A stretch of 64,000 nt of DNA from Fenollaria timonensis (GCF_001457835.1 NZ_LN898230.1:513600-577599); one strand, 5' to 3'. Positions 8,776-18,067 are shown, numbered from the stretch's first letter. Numbers and translations: made by a program. The notes: generated from the sequence alone by a model not told the origin.

Positions 8776-8824
8776 AATAATGAATAATGAATAATGAATA
8801 ATGAATAATGAATAATGAATAATG
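8776..8824. repeat. Tandem heptamer AATAATG, seven copies
   Basis: Seven perfect uninterrupted copies of AATAATG (49 bp), about 150 bp before the next start codon. Degenerate forms (AATGAACAATGAGCAATAAACAATG) lead into it from the left. Copy number in such arrays changes easily by replication slippage. Confidence 0.9.
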
Positions 8825-8974
8825 AGTGCCAAATAATGAATAAGGTTTACTTAGCTACGATATTGAGTAAATATATATATATAAAATCAATTATAATTTA
8901 AATACTTTATTAATTCTTGTTTAGTTTAACGCGCTTAAGGGTAAATAGAGAGTGAGGATAAAGGAGGTTTTCTT

Positions 8975-9856
8975 ATGAAAAGAAAAGTATGTTTATTATT
9001 AATATTTTTACTTATGCTTACAAATGCCGCATATGCAGCGGACTTAAAGGTTAGTACACCAAATGGGTATGTATTAAGTGACTCAGAAGTAGAAAGACTA
9101 AGCTTAGTCATCAACAACAAGATGAAAGAAGAGAACAACGAGAGAGAAAATTTGGTTGGCTATGTAATACCCGTTTACAATCTTTCAACAGAGTACTTAT
9201 TTAACAACGCTAACAAGACATTAGAAGATTCCTTTGTCAACAAGGGAAATGCAATTATGATTATTAAAGATAAAGTTGGTCCATTCATGCAAGCTGGTCT
9301 TATAAAGTCAAATAAAGGACTTATAGTAGAGACATATTCAGATATAAGCGATGGCCTACTTGAAGCCATTACATTACTTAAAACAAAAAGCATGACTAAT
9401 GCAAGATACCTAAGCATAGATCAAACAAGTAAGCCAAGCATAATACTTGCTAATGAAGGCAAAGTAGCTAAGGCGATAGCTATAGATTTATTAAACGATA
9501 GAGAGAAAAATGATTCAAAACTTGAAGACGCCATACTTGATACAAATGATGTTTATGAACAAATCAAGCAAAACAAGATAGCTGACATGGAATTAACAGT
9601 TGAAAATCTTAAGAAAGGCGAGCCATACAAGACTGATCAAGTATCCTTATTTAAGCCAGTTGAGGTTCAAAAGACTGAAAAGAAGAGCTCAATCAAAATT
9701 ATAATCATTATACTTATAGTAATACTACTAATACTAGGAACTTACTTCATCTTGATGCAAAAATCTTCAAAGAAGACAGCATTTAAGAAGAAAAAATCAA
9801 AGAAGACAAAAGATGATTATGACGATATTGATGACGATGGAGATTATTTAGTATAG
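8975..9856 (+). CDS. Secreted or membrane-anchored protein, possible TPM-like domain
   Basis: 293 residues with a clear signal peptide (KRKVCLLLIFLLMLTNAAYA, residues 2-21, cleavage after AYA), an extracellular portion, one transmembrane helix (about 240-262, IKIIIIILIVILLILGTYFI) and a Lys-rich then Asp-rich cytoplasmic tail. The first 100 residues after the signal (YVLSDSEVERLSLVINNKM ... GYVIPVYNLS ... NAIMIIKD) resemble in outline the TPM/DUF477 fold (a 'LSdeE...L' helix, beta strands, 'G..i.i'), and that family often has this signal-domain-TM architecture. The match is weak, so function is not claimed. A strong AAAGGAGG site decides the start. Confidence 0.6.
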   Translation: MKRKVCLLLIFLLMLTNAAYAADLKVSTPNGYVLSDSEVERLSLVINNKMKEENNERENLVGYVIPVYNLSTEYLFNNANKTLEDSFVNKGNAIMIIKDKVGPFMQAGLIKSNKGLIVETYSDISDGLLEAITLLKTKSMTNARYLSIDQTSKPSIILANEGKVAKAIAIDLLNDREKNDSKLEDAILDTNDVYEQIKQNKIADMELTVENLKKGEPYKTDQVSLFKPVEVQKTEKKSSIKIIIIILIVILLILGTYFILMQKSSKKTAFKKKKSKKTKDDYDDIDDDGDYLV

Positions 9857-9889
9857 AGATTCTTTTGCATATAAAGAAAGGTGATAACA

Positions 9890-10273
9890 TTGTTAAAAGT
9901 AATTTATCTTATATCAGTGGCTTTTATTCCACTTTTACTAATAGTAATAGGAAAGATATTTGAAAAATATCCGAGCAAAGAGCCAAACATAGCTATAGGC
10001 TTTAGAACAAAACTTTCAATGATGAATAAAGAAACTTGGGACTTCGCACAAAGGCTATTCCCAAAGGTGTGGATAAGCTTAGGAAGAATAATGCTTCCAC
10101 TTAGCCTCATCATACTTTTCTTACTATATAGCGAGGACAAGGACTATACAGGAAACTTAGTTCTAATACTTATGCTAGTACAAGTAGTTCTAATGCTAGG
10201 CTCGATACTTTATGTAAACTTAAAACTAAAAAAGGCTTTCAATAGTGACGGAAGCCGCAAAGAAATTCAATAA
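9890..10273 (+). CDS. SdpI-family membrane protein (probable TTG start)
   Basis: A small multi-pass protein with three hydrophobic segments (N-terminus, about residues 56-75 and 85-105 from the TTG) and the SdpI-type motif IGFRTKLSMMNKETWDFAQR, which matches the 'iGiRt..t..s...W...' signature of the SdpI/DUF1648 neighbourhood. In Bacillus SdpI gives immunity to a toxic peptide, but most family members have no known job. GTG at 9881 is also in frame, but AAAGGTGAT (9877-9885) looks like the ribosome binding site of TTG at 9890, which is chosen here. A terminator follows closely. Confidence 0.65.
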   Translation: MLKVIYLISVAFIPLLLIVIGKIFEKYPSKEPNIAIGFRTKLSMMNKETWDFAQRLFPKVWISLGRIMLPLSLIILFLLYSEDKDYTGNLVLILMLVQVVLMLGSILYVNLKLKKAFNSDGSRKEIQ

Positions 10274-10278
10274 AATAC

Positions 10279-10308
10279 AAAGGTCAAAGTTTTAACTTTG
10301 ACCTTTTC
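10279..10308. terminator. Bidirectional terminator
   Basis: GGTCAAAGTT (10282-10291) and AACTTTGACC (10294-10303) form a GC-poor but perfect hairpin with TTTTCTT after it on the + strand and AAA before it (T-run on the - strand). It lies between two genes that converge and can end both transcripts. Confidence 0.8.
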
Positions 10309-10316
10309 TTATGGCG

Positions 10317-12125
10317 TTAGCCCTTAATTTCGTTTATAAATGGACTTATATCGTAGTCCGTGTTGTTTCTTTCTTTAAAAGCAAATATATATAGATTCTC
10401 TCTCGCTCTTGTCATTCCAACGTAGAAGATTCTTCTTTCTTCTTCAAGTTCTGCATCACTCGCGTTATTTGAGCCAGGTATCTCCTCATCAACTATATCA
10501 ATCAAAAATACCGTGTCAAACTCAAGTCCCTTAGCACCGTGTATAGTTGAGAGCACCACATTAGAATCATTTTGGCTATAGATTTTGCTTCTTAAAACAT
10601 TGAGCCTTAACTTAAGCTCATCCATGCTCTTAGTATAGAGAGCGATTTGCTTTAAAAAGTAGAGCATAGTAAGAAGTTTATTGAAGGACTCACTGTTGTC
10701 GCGGCCCTTTGTCCTTAAGTAGCCTCTGTAATTCATGTCGTTTTCAATATAATCAATGACATTTGACGGTTTCATCTTTCTTATGGCCTTGAAGTCTTTC
10801 ATTAATTCAAGAATATAATCTTTCTTGTAGCTTTGAATCGATTCGGACCTATATAAGGTCTTTAAAACATCGACATCTGTCAAAGTGCTTATCTCATTTA
10901 TATCTTGCTTCGATAAATAGCCTTTAATCTTGTAGTAAATCTTTCTAAATAGGGCAGCGTCATTCATATTTTGCGAAAAATTATATATATCGAAGATGTC
11001 TTCTATAAACCAGTGAGTAAAAAATCTGTCTTTCTTATCATAGGAAGTGAAGTTAATCATGTAGCGCTCTAAGTACTCAGCAAGTGGTATCTGAGAGATG
11101 TTGTTCCTATACAAGACGGCTACAGTGCCAGTGGCGTCCTTCAAGTACTTTGCTATGTAGCGGTACTCGTCAAGGTCCTTGTTAAAGAGCTTTACATTGA
11201 CAGGTGCGCTTCCAGATTTGTGTGCACTTAAGTCTTTAGTGTATCTTAGTTTATTGTTCTTAATCAGTCTATTAGATGCAGTGATTATGCTGGGAGTCGA
11301 CCTATAATTTTCGCTAAGCCTATAGATATGGGCGCCTTTATAATGTTTCTCAAAATTCAGTATTCTCTCAGGGCAAGCGCCTCTAAACCTATATATCGAT
11401 TGGTCGTCATCAGCTACCACGAAGAAGTTATTATCCTTATTAATAAGCTTATCAAGCATCATAAACTGAATAGACGAAGTATCTTGACCCTCGTCAAGAA
11501 GGATGTACTCGTACTTATCCTTAAATTTTGAAATTATATGCCTGTCCTTTTCAAGCAAGTCGTTTGCAATCACAAGCATATCGTCAAAGTCGATAAGCCT
11601 CTTTTTCTTCTTATAAGCTTCGAAGTCATCGACAACGACTTTGTATTCAAAAGGCCCGTCCGCATCAATATAGTCCTCGTTTGAGTTCTTGATGTAGCCA
11701 AGTATAGACTGTATCTGATCAAGCTCTTCTTCGCTAGGGTAAGTTTTTAGCTTATCCATATATATCTTTCTAAGTATATTTCTTGATTTTGGTGCATTTT
11801 CAACGTCAAGCAAGGTGTATTTAATTTTTTTGTATCGCTCGTACTCTCTGATTATCTTGTATGATAGGGCATGTATAGTCAAAACGCCTACTTCCTTCGC
11901 ATAGTTTTCATCAAGCGCCTCAAGTATCCTTTTTTGCATATCAAGCTGCTGGGACTTGGCAAATGTTATAGCGAGTATCTTATATGGGCTTACGCCTTTG
12001 TCTTCAATAAGATGCTTTATACGATTAACTATAACAGTCGTTTTACCAGAGCCAGGCACAGCAAGAACAAGCGCAGGACCCTTGTCATGCCTCGATGCTT
12101 CGAGCTGATTTGGATTTAGTTTCAT
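10317..12125 (-). CDS. UvrD/PcrA-like ATP-dependent DNA helicase
   Basis: Superfamily 1A helicase, 3'-to-5' polarity by family. Motifs in order: Q-motif LNPNQLEA, Walker A AVPGSGKTTVI, DEGQD-type Walker B (YILLDEGQDTS), motif III VADDDQSIYRFRGA, motif IV LSENYRSTPSI, motif V IHGAKGLEFDTVFLI, motif VI VGMTRARENLYIF. From the chosen ATG at 12125 it has 602 residues, shorter than PcrA (about 730), so it is probably an accessory UvrD-like helicase. The frame is open upstream to 12179, but GTGGTGATGAA ahead of the ATG at 12125 and the start of homology (MKLNPNQLEA) support this start. DEGQD in place of the common DEYQD or DEFQD is a minor variant. Confidence 0.92.
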   Translation of the reverse strand: MKLNPNQLEASRHDKGPALVLAVPGSGKTTVIVNRIKHLIEDKGVSPYKILAITFAKSQQLDMQKRILEALDENYAKEVGVLTIHALSYKIIREYERYKKIKYTLLDVENAPKSRNILRKIYMDKLKTYPSEEELDQIQSILGYIKNSNEDYIDADGPFEYKVVVDDFEAYKKKKRLIDFDDMLVIANDLLEKDRHIISKFKDKYEYILLDEGQDTSSIQFMMLDKLINKDNNFFVVADDDQSIYRFRGACPERILNFEKHYKGAHIYRLSENYRSTPSIITASNRLIKNNKLRYTKDLSAHKSGSAPVNVKLFNKDLDEYRYIAKYLKDATGTVAVLYRNNISQIPLAEYLERYMINFTSYDKKDRFFTHWFIEDIFDIYNFSQNMNDAALFRKIYYKIKGYLSKQDINEISTLTDVDVLKTLYRSESIQSYKKDYILELMKDFKAIRKMKPSNVIDYIENDMNYRGYLRTKGRDNSESFNKLLTMLYFLKQIALYTKSMDELKLRLNVLRSKIYSQNDSNVVLSTIHGAKGLEFDTVFLIDIVDEEIPGSNNASDAELEEERRIFYVGMTRARENLYIFAFKERNNTDYDISPFINEIKG

Positions 12126-12140
12126 TTCATCACCACAGAT

Positions 12141-12169
12141 ATTATATAACAAAATTAAAGAAAAATAAA
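12141..12169 (-). promoter_or_regulatory. Promoter of the UvrD-like helicase gene
   Basis: On the - strand, TATAAT (12141-12146) lies 17 bp from a weak -35 TTTATT (12164-12169). It is back to back with the + strand promoter at 12173-12201. Confidence 0.45.
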
Positions 12170-12172
12170 GGT

Positions 12173-12201
12173 TTGCCAAGTAGTTCTACATGTGGTATAA
12201 T
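12173..12201 (+). promoter_or_regulatory. Promoter, extended -10, for nitroreductase-tal-glpX-rho
   Basis: TTGCCA (12173-12178), 17 bp, then TATAAT (12196-12201) with an extended TGG just before it. Confidence 0.7.
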
Positions 12202-12252
12202 ATAGACGTAATTCAATTTATTTTACATATTATTCTAAGGGGGAGATATATT

Positions 12253-13056
12253 TTGTTAATGAATAACTTTCTAAAATCTAGAAAATCAGTTAGAGATTTT
12301 AAGCTTAAGGATCTAAGCGACGACACACTTATTAAAATTAAAGAAATTTGCAGTGAGGTATCTAAGGAAGACGGTCAAAATTCTGTAAGCTTCAATATCG
12401 TTAAAGATGGTAAGATGGTTTATGAAGCGTTAGATGGCATCGCAGGCTACTCAGGCGTTATGATTAAGTCACCTCACTACATCGTTATAAACAGAAGCGA
12501 TGATTCACCAAAATCAATGATCTTACAAAGCTACTACACAGAAAGCTTAATCACAAAACTACATGCACTAGACATCGCAACTTGCTGGGTTGGTCTATTC
12601 AACGCGACTGAAGACACTAAGAGAAAAGTTTTTGATATGTACGCAAATAATCTTGACTTTATCTTGGCAATAGGCTACGAAAAACCATCGAACCCATTTG
12701 ACCTTGATAAATATTCTGAAAGAAAGCCAGTTGAAGAAATCGTTTTCGATGGCAGCTTTGCGAATAGCATGGACATAGAAATGCTTGAAAACCTTGGTTT
12801 AGACGACGTTTTCTACTACGCAAGATTTGCACCATCAACATCAAACCTTCAACCATGGAGATTTGTAATCAAAGGAAGCTACGTTTATTTATATATCGAC
12901 GATAACAATGGAAAGCCATCATATGTTGATGCAGGTATCATGATGTACTACTTAAGAAGTATGTTACTTATGAGAAATGACAAGAACATGTGGGAATTAG
13001 CTGAAGACGAAGAGATCGTTGACGGCTACAGATTGATAGCAAAGATTAGGTTATAG
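12253..13056 (+). CDS. Nitroreductase-family protein (TM1586-like)
   Basis: A flavin-dependent oxidoreductase of the 'putative TM nitroreductase' type, in which two half-domains are fused: an N-terminal FMN-binding part ([19 protein letters not shown], then [15 protein letters not shown]) and a C-terminal part with [15 protein letters not shown], the classic APS..NxQPW motif. Substrate unknown. GGGGGAG (12239-12245) is 7 nt ahead of TTG at 12253 and 13 nt ahead of the ATG at 12259; the TTG is preferred on spacing, and the two starts differ only by two residues. It is followed after 8 bp by the transaldolase gene, so it is probably co-transcribed. Confidence 0.8.
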   Translation: MLMNNFLKSRKSVRDFKLKDLSDDTLIKIKEICSEVSKEDGQNSVSFNIVKDGKMVYEALDGIAGYSGVMIKSPHYIVINRSDDSPKSMILQSYYTESLITKLHALDIATCWVGLFNATEDTKRKVFDMYANNLDFILAIGYEKPSNPFDLDKYSERKPVEEIVFDGSFANSMDIEMLENLGLDDVFYYARFAPSTSNLQPWRFVIKGSYVYLYIDDNNGKPSYVDAGIMMYYLRSMLLMRNDKNMWELAEDEEIVDGYRLIAKIRL

Positions 13057-13064
13057 GAGGTCAT

Positions 13065-13706
13065 ATGAAATTATTTATTGATACAGCTAATGTTGACGAA
13101 ATTAGAGAGATTGCTGAATGGGGCGTGGTTGACGGAGTTACTACAAACCCAAGCCTTATCGCTAAAGAAAAAAGAGATTTTAAGGAAGTTGTTACTGAAA
13201 TCACTGGCATTGTAGATGGACCTATATCTGCGGAAGTTGTTTCACTTAAACATGATGAGATGGTAGAAGAAGCAAAGGAACTTGCTAAGATACACAAAAA
13301 CATCATCATCAAAGTGCCAATGACAGAAGAAGGACTTATAGCTGTTAAAGAATTACACGCTATGGGCATTAAGACTAACGTAACACTTGTATTTACATCA
13401 ACACAAGCACTTCTAGCTGCAAAAGCTGGAGCTAGCTACGTAAGCCCATTCTTAGGAAGACTTGATGATATATCAACAAATGGACTTAATTTAATCGAAG
13501 AAATTATGGACATATTCAACAACTATAGCTATGATACTGAAGTTATAGCTGCCTCTATTAGACATCCAATGCATGTAGTTGAATGCGCTAGACTAGGCTG
13601 TGATATAGCTACAGTGCCATATAAGGTATTTAAACAAATGCTACATCACCCATTAACAGATAGTGGTATAGAAAGATTTTTGAAAGATTGGGAAAGCGTT
13701 AAATAG
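13065..13706 (+). CDS. tal: Transaldolase / fructose-6-phosphate aldolase family
   Basis: Short-type transaldolase (213 residues, matching TalC/FSA). It has the N-terminal [10 protein letters not shown] and [15 protein letters not shown] motifs and the Schiff-base lysine in [12 protein letters not shown] (about residue 83). These enzymes transfer dihydroxyacetone units between sugar phosphates, linking glycolysis and the pentose phosphate pathway. Placement ahead of glpX and rho matches the Bacillus order (fba-tal-murA-glpX-rho) with genes lost. AGGAGG precedes the ATG. Whether it acts as transaldolase or as fructose-6-phosphate aldolase cannot be decided by eye. Confidence 0.92.
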   Translation: MKLFIDTANVDEIREIAEWGVVDGVTTNPSLIAKEKRDFKEVVTEITGIVDGPISAEVVSLKHDEMVEEAKELAKIHKNIIIKVPMTEEGLIAVKELHAMGIKTNVTLVFTSTQALLAAKAGASYVSPFLGRLDDISTNGLNLIEEIMDIFNNYSYDTEVIAASIRHPMHVVECARLGCDIATVPYKVFKQMLHHPLTDSGIERFLKDWESVK

Positions 13707-13715
13707 GAGAGAAGT

Positions 13716-14684
13716 ATGGATAGAAATTTAGTAATGAATTTAGCCAGAGTTACAGAAGCGGCTGCACTAAAGTCTGCTCCTTGGCTTGGTAGAGGAGAAA
13801 AGAACGCCGCTGATGGCGCTGCAGTTGAAGCAATGAGAAGAATGTTTGACACTGTTGACATCGACGGAACTGTAGTTATAGGTGAGGGCGAGATCGACGA
13901 GGCACCTATGCTATATATAGGCGAAAAGATCGGTGATCGCAAGGACGGAGCGCTTAAGGTCGACATCGCGGTTGACCCACTAGACGGAACGAACTCCATT
14001 GCCAATGGTATGCCAAACGCAATATCAGTAGTTGCTGTAGCACCAGCTGGCTGCTTATTACACGCTCCTGATATGTATATGAATAAAATTGCTGTTGGAC
14101 CTAAGGCAAAGGGCGTTGTTGACATAGAAAAGTCTGTTACAGAAAACTTAAAAGCCGTAGCAAAGGCGCTTAACAAAGAAGTTTCTGAAACTACAGTAGT
14201 TATGCTAAACAGACCAAGACACGACGCTATAGTTAAAGAGCTTAGAGAAAATGGCGCTAGAATTAAATTTATAAACGACGGTGACGTTATTGCTGCTATA
14301 CAAACTTGCTTTGAAGACACTAACGTTGATATGCTTCTTGGTAGCGGCGGTGCACCTGAAGGCGTTTTAGCTGCAGCAGCACTTAAGTGCATGGGCGGTG
14401 AAATGCAAGGCAAACTACTACCAAAGGATGAGAAAGAAAAAGAAAGATGCATCAAGATGGGTATAAATCCAGACAAGATACTTCACCTTGATGACCTTGT
14501 TAAAGGCGACGAAATTGCTTTCTCAGCAACAGGCGTATCGCACGGCGAACTTCTTGATGGCGTTAAATTTATCAAGAAAAACGTATGTGAGACAGAAACT
14601 CTAGTACTAAGAGCTGAAACAGGCACAATCAGATTCATCAAAGCAACTCATATACTAGACAAAAAACCGGAGTATGCTAAATGA
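13716..14684 (+). CDS. glpX: Fructose-1,6-bisphosphatase class II
   Basis: Gluconeogenic phosphatase that removes the 1-phosphate from fructose 1,6-bisphosphate. It begins with the GlpX hallmark [20 protein letters not shown] and carries the metal-binding [15 protein letters not shown] and [14 protein letters not shown] motifs of the Li+-sensitive phosphatase superfamily, plus [20 protein letters not shown] further on. 322 residues is standard. It lies 9 bp after tal and overlaps rho by 4 bp (ATGA). Confidence 0.96.
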   Translation: MDRNLVMNLARVTEAAALKSAPWLGRGEKNAADGAAVEAMRRMFDTVDIDGTVVIGEGEIDEAPMLYIGEKIGDRKDGALKVDIAVDPLDGTNSIANGMPNAISVVAVAPAGCLLHAPDMYMNKIAVGPKAKGVVDIEKSVTENLKAVAKALNKEVSETTVVMLNRPRHDAIVKELRENGARIKFINDGDVIAAIQTCFEDTNVDMLLGSGGAPEGVLAAAALKCMGGEMQGKLLPKDEKEKERCIKMGINPDKILHLDDLVKGDEIAFSATGVSHGELLDGVKFIKKNVCETETLVLRAETGTIRFIKATHILDKKPEYAK

Positions 14685-16120
14685 TTGTAGATAATCACTT
14701 AGATGATTATAAACTAGTAGAGCTACAAAATTTTGCAAAAAACTACGGACTTAAAAACTTTACTAAATATAAAAAGCTTGAGCTTATTGAATATATTCTT
14801 AAGAGCATCCGCGCGAATCACGATGAGGATGCTTTTAAGTCGTGTAAGAGCTTAGATGATTTTCTTCATATGGTTAATGGGGATAATAGTATTGCCAAAA
14901 ATGATATGCCAAAAGAAAGAAGTAATCTTAGTGAGGCAAATGGAGAAGAAAAAACTACAAAGACTAGTTCGAGCTCTATAGATGGGCTTGAAACAGTTGA
15001 AGTAAGCGGAATCTTAGAGATACTTCCTGATGGTTTTGGCTTTTTAAGGAGAGAAAATTATTCTCAAAGCGACAATGATTATTATCTGTCACCAACATAT
15101 ATAAAGAAATTCCTTTTAAGACAAGGCGACGAAATCACAGGCAAGGTAAGAAAGAGGGACGAGGCAAGCGAAGAAAATTCGAAAAACGCTATAGTCTACA
15201 TTAACAAAGTTAATGGTGACAGCATAGATACATGCTTTAAGAGAGCTGACTTTGATGACTTAGTTCCTGAATATCCAGATGAGCTAATTAAGCTAGAGAC
15301 GACAAAGGATGAACTATCGACAAGGTTCATCGATCTAATCTCACCCATTGGCAAGGGTCAAAGAGGACTTATAGTTGCCCCACCAAAGGCGGGTAAAACG
15401 ACTCTTATAAAAAAGATAGCCAACGCCATTAACATAAATCATCCAGAGATAGAACTTATAGTTTTATTAATTGATGAAAGACCGGAAGAAGTTACTGATC
15501 TTAAGAGATCAATTAAGGGCGATGTTATCTACTCGACTTTTGATGAGGACCTTGAAAATCACATCAAGGTATCGCAAATGACGCTTGAGAGGGCGAAGAG
15601 ACTTGTTGAACACAAGAAGGATGTAGTAATACTACTTGATAGTATCACAAGACTTGCAAGAGCATATAATATGATGATAACGCCAACTGGTAGGTCGCTA
15701 TCGGGCGGCTTGGATCCAGGCGCGCTATTTGGGCCAAAGAAATTTTTTGGAGCGGCAAGAAACTTCAAGGACAAAGGCAGTCTAAGTATACTAGCAACTG
15801 CGCTTATCGACACTGGCTCGAGGATGGATCAAGTTATTTACGAAGAGTTTAAAGGCACTGGTAACATGGAGCTCTACCTTGATAGGGACCTATCGAACAT
15901 GAGGCTCTTCCCAGCCATTGACATATTAAACTCGGGTACGAGGAAGGATGAATTGCTTCTAGACGAAAAGACTTTGAACATACAAAGGAAGTTTAGAGCG
16001 ATGATGACTAAGAACGGCAATGAATACGCAGTTGAATACCTTCGCAAGTTTATGATGAATACTAGGTCTAATAAGGAGCTTATTGACAGTTTAGATAAAG
16101 CTCTCGTTAAGAACGATTAA
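14681..16120 (+). CDS. rho: Transcription termination factor Rho
   Basis: Hexameric RNA helicase that ends transcription. Domains: Rho N-terminal helical domain (about 1-45), a Ser/Lys-rich linker (about 75-105), the cold-shock-like RNA-binding domain starting [20 protein letters not shown] (about 106-180), and the RecA-like ATPase with Walker [12 protein letters not shown], Walker [17 protein letters not shown] and Q-loop/R-loop elements [20 protein letters not shown]. 479 residues, slightly longer than E. coli Rho because of the linker. It overlaps glpX by ATGA. The promoter and hairpin of the rimP operon follow. Confidence 0.97.
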   Translation: MIVDNHLDDYKLVELQNFAKNYGLKNFTKYKKLELIEYILKSIRANHDEDAFKSCKSLDDFLHMVNGDNSIAKNDMPKERSNLSEANGEEKTTKTSSSSIDGLETVEVSGILEILPDGFGFLRRENYSQSDNDYYLSPTYIKKFLLRQGDEITGKVRKRDEASEENSKNAIVYINKVNGDSIDTCFKRADFDDLVPEYPDELIKLETTKDELSTRFIDLISPIGKGQRGLIVAPPKAGKTTLIKKIANAININHPEIELIVLLIDERPEEVTDLKRSIKGDVIYSTFDEDLENHIKVSQMTLERAKRLVEHKKDVVILLDSITRLARAYNMMITPTGRSLSGGLDPGALFGPKKFFGAARNFKDKGSLSILATALIDTGSRMDQVIYEEFKGTGNMELYLDRDLSNMRLFPAIDILNSGTRKDELLLDEKTLNIQRKFRAMMTKNGNEYAVEYLRKFMMNTRSNKELIDSLDKALVKND

Positions 16121-16133
16121 TTTGATAAAAGAC

Positions 16134-16162
16134 TTGTAAATAGTCTTCTTATATGATATAAT
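16134..16162 (+). promoter_or_regulatory. Promoter of the rimP-nusA-infB operon
   Basis: TTGTAA (16134-16139), 17 bp, TATAAT (16157-16162) with an extended TGA. The upstream 15 bases AAAAGACTTGTAAAT and the downstream TGATATAATAT recur at the same distance in the folT promoter (58561-58598). Confidence 0.75.
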
Positions 16163-16186
16163 ATATAAGGTAATATTTTTGCATTG

Positions 16187-16213
16187 AAGAGTGGCTCGCC
16201 ACTCTTTATTTTA
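16187..16213 (+). promoter_or_regulatory. Terminator-like leader hairpin (attenuator) before rimP
   Basis: AAGAGTGG (16187-16194), loop CTCG, CCACTCTT (16199-16206), followed by TTATTTTA. The hairpin lies between the promoter and the ribosome binding site of rimP, so it would terminate a share of transcripts before the operon. Similar short hairpins precede rimP-nusA in many Firmicutes; a role in autoregulation through NusA is plausible but not shown here. Confidence 0.65.
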
Positions 16214-16229
16214 TAAGAGGGGTGAGGAT

Positions 16230-16679
16230 ATGAATTACAAAAGTTTAAAAGAAAAGCTTAGTCCTAAGTTAGATAAGGCACTTGAGGACTTAAAGGCAGA
16301 GCTCGTTGATATTGCTTTTACTAGGCACAAGGGCGAGATGACGGTAAGTGTATACATATACAAGAAGGAAGGCCTTGACATAGACCTACTTCAAAAGGCG
16401 ACAGAGAGATTAAATCCAATATTCGATTCAGTAGAAGAACTAAAGGACAAGTACTACTTAGAAATATCATCTCCGGGCATAGATAGACCCATCAAGACGG
16501 ATGATGATTTCAGAAGAAACATGGACATGAAACTCGATGCAAAACTAAAGAACAATGAAAAGTATATGGGCATACTTAAAAATTATGACGAAGAGTCATT
16601 CACACTTGATTGTGATGGCGAAACTATTGATATAAAGAGGGCCGATGTAAAGAAACTTACTCAGGCTATAGAATTTTAG
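16230..16679 (+). CDS. rimP: Ribosome maturation factor RimP
   Basis: Needed for maturation of the 30S subunit. The 149-residue protein has the RimP core YYLEISSPGIDRPIKTDDDF (about residues 79-98), preceded by LVDIAFTRHKGEMTVSVYIYKKEG and followed by an SH3-like C-terminal domain. The frame is open further upstream (16191, reading through the attenuator hairpin), but GGGGTGAGGAT directly ahead of ATG at 16230 and the start of homology (MNYKSLKEKL) fix the start. First gene of the rimP-nusA-ylxR-infB-rbfA-nrnA-truB-ribF operon. Confidence 0.95.
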   Translation: MNYKSLKEKLSPKLDKALEDLKAELVDIAFTRHKGEMTVSVYIYKKEGLDIDLLQKATERLNPIFDSVEELKDKYYLEISSPGIDRPIKTDDDFRRNMDMKLDAKLKNNEKYMGILKNYDEESFTLDCDGETIDIKRADVKKLTQAIEF

Positions 16680-16688
16680 GGGGTTATG

Positions 16689-17816
16689 ATGAACAAAGAG
16701 TTTATAGAAGCTTTAGATGAGCTAGAAAAAAGCAAGGGTATATCAAAAGATGTAATTTTTGATGCTTTGGAGACTGCACTAGTATCAAGCTTTAGAAAGA
16801 ATTTCCAAAGTGAACAAGATGTTTTCGTTGACATTAACAGAGAGACTGGCGATATAAAACTATATTCACAAAAGACTGTTGTTGATGAAGTAGAAGACGA
16901 TGTTAATGAAATTTCACTAGAAGATGCTAAGAAGATCAACTCAAAGTACCAAGTAGGCGACATTGTTAACTTTGAAGAAGCTCCAAAGGAATATGGCAGG
17001 ATAGCTGCTCAAACAGCTAAGCAAGTTGTGATACAAAAGATTAAGGACGCTGAGAGAGAAAAAATTCATGATGAATTTATAGTAAGACAAGGCGAAATAA
17101 TCACAGGACAAATACAAAGAATATCAAATAAGAACATATTTATAGACATGGGCAAGGTAGAAGGCATAATTCCACCAAGTGAACAAATCCCAAATGAAGT
17201 CTACAAGATGGGCGACAGACTTAAACTAGTTATCTCTGAGATAAGAAAGACTAATAAGGGACCGCAAATAGTATTATCAAGATCAAAAGCACTTTTAGTA
17301 AGAAGACTTTTCGAGCTTGAAGTACCAGAAATAACAGAAGGACTTATCGATATCTACTCTATAGCTAGAGAAGCTGGATCAAGATCAAAGATTGCTGTTT
17401 ACGCAAAAGATGATAGTATAGACCCATTAGGAGCTTGCGTTGGACAAAAGGGACAAAGAGTTAACTCCATCGTTGAAGAGCTTAACGGAGAAAAGATAGA
17501 TATAATTATCTACAATGAAAATCTAGAGATATTCATCAAGAATGCTCTATCACCAGCTGATGTAGTTAGTTGCGAAATCAACGAGGAAGAAAAATCCGCC
17601 ATTGCCGTAGTACCAAACTCACAAATCAGCTTGGCCATCGGTAAGCAAGGCCAAAATGTAAGACTTGCAGCTAAGCTTACTACTTGGAAGATAGATATTC
17701 ATCCAGAAGATCCTGACACATTTACAGGACCAACAAGTGAGCCATACTACGATGCGGACAATCAAGAGATATTAAATGATTCATTAATTGATTTATTCAG
17801 AAATGACGAAGAATAA
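16689..17816 (+). CDS. nusA: Transcription elongation/termination factor NusA
   Basis: Binds RNA polymerase and modulates pausing, termination and antitermination. It begins MNKEFIEALDELEKSKGISK (N-terminal RNAP-binding domain), then an S1 domain (about 130-200, RQGEIITGQIQRISNKNIFI) and two KH domains with DPLGACVGQKGQRVNSIVEE and SLAIGKQGQNVRLAAKLT. 375 residues, without the acidic C-terminal repeats of E. coli NusA, as usual in Firmicutes. Two adjacent ATGs (16686, 16689) follow AGGGGG; the second has the more usual spacing. Confidence 0.97.
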   Translation: MNKEFIEALDELEKSKGISKDVIFDALETALVSSFRKNFQSEQDVFVDINRETGDIKLYSQKTVVDEVEDDVNEISLEDAKKINSKYQVGDIVNFEEAPKEYGRIAAQTAKQVVIQKIKDAEREKIHDEFIVRQGEIITGQIQRISNKNIFIDMGKVEGIIPPSEQIPNEVYKMGDRLKLVISEIRKTNKGPQIVLSRSKALLVRRLFELEVPEITEGLIDIYSIAREAGSRSKIAVYAKDDSIDPLGACVGQKGQRVNSIVEELNGEKIDIIIYNENLEIFIKNALSPADVVSCEINEEEKSAIAVVPNSQISLAIGKQGQNVRLAAKLTTWKIDIHPEDPDTFTGPTSEPYYDADNQEILNDSLIDLFRNDEE

Positions 17817-18063
17817 AACTTTTGATAGAAAATGTGTTGCATGCAGAAATTTTCACAATAAATACGAGATGATTAGGCTAGCAAAGACTATGGACGGCGT
17901 ATTTATTGACAAGGAGCAAAAGATACAAGGCAGAGGAAGCTATGTGTGCAATAATGAAGAATGTATAAATAATGCGATTGAAAAGAATTTACTCAAAAAA
18001 TCTTTAAAATGCAATATAGATAATGAAACCTTAGAGGAGCTAAGAAATGTAAAGAAGGAGTGA
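17803..18063 (+). CDS. ylxR: YlxR family RNA-binding protein
   Basis: Small basic protein of the DUF448 family, always found between nusA and infB. It has the family's paired cysteines and signature: RKCVACRNFHNKYEMIRLAK near the N-terminus and GRGSYVCNNEEC. The family is thought to bind RNA; in Bacillus and Clostridioides it affects gene expression and has been linked with RNase P. The start at 17803 (MTKNKTFDRKC) overlaps nusA by 14 bp; an in-frame upstream codon at 17788 is less likely. The L7Ae-like ylxQ gene often found next is missing here. Confidence 0.9.
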   Translation: MTKNKTFDRKCVACRNFHNKYEMIRLAKTMDGVFIDKEQKIQGRGSYVCNNEECINNAIEKNLLKKSLKCNIDNETLEELRNVKKE

Positions 18064-18067
18064 TTAT

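Larger units (their letters stand above)
8524..8974. other. 450-bp gene-free AT-rich stretch
   Basis: No open frame with a plausible ribosome binding site is seen on either strand. The stretch is very AT-rich and full of degenerate AATGAATAATGA-like units, including two perfect heptamer arrays annotated separately. A TATAAT at 8892-8897 upstream of the next gene has no convincing -35 at the proper distance. The ribosome binding site of the next gene (AAAGGAGG, about 8960-8967) ends the stretch. Confidence 0.7.

Noticed and set aside
8657-8824. Possible CRISPR array
   Set aside because: Units are 7 bp, directly abutting and without spacers; no cas genes nearby.
13646-14476. 276-codon open frame on the - strand over glpX
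   Set aside because: GlpX is a highly conserved + strand protein here; the antisense frame is Ser/Pro/Ala-rich and has no homology signal.
16191-16229. Longer RimP N-terminus
   Set aside because: It would be translated from the attenuator hairpin; a strong RBS stands ahead of ATG 16230.
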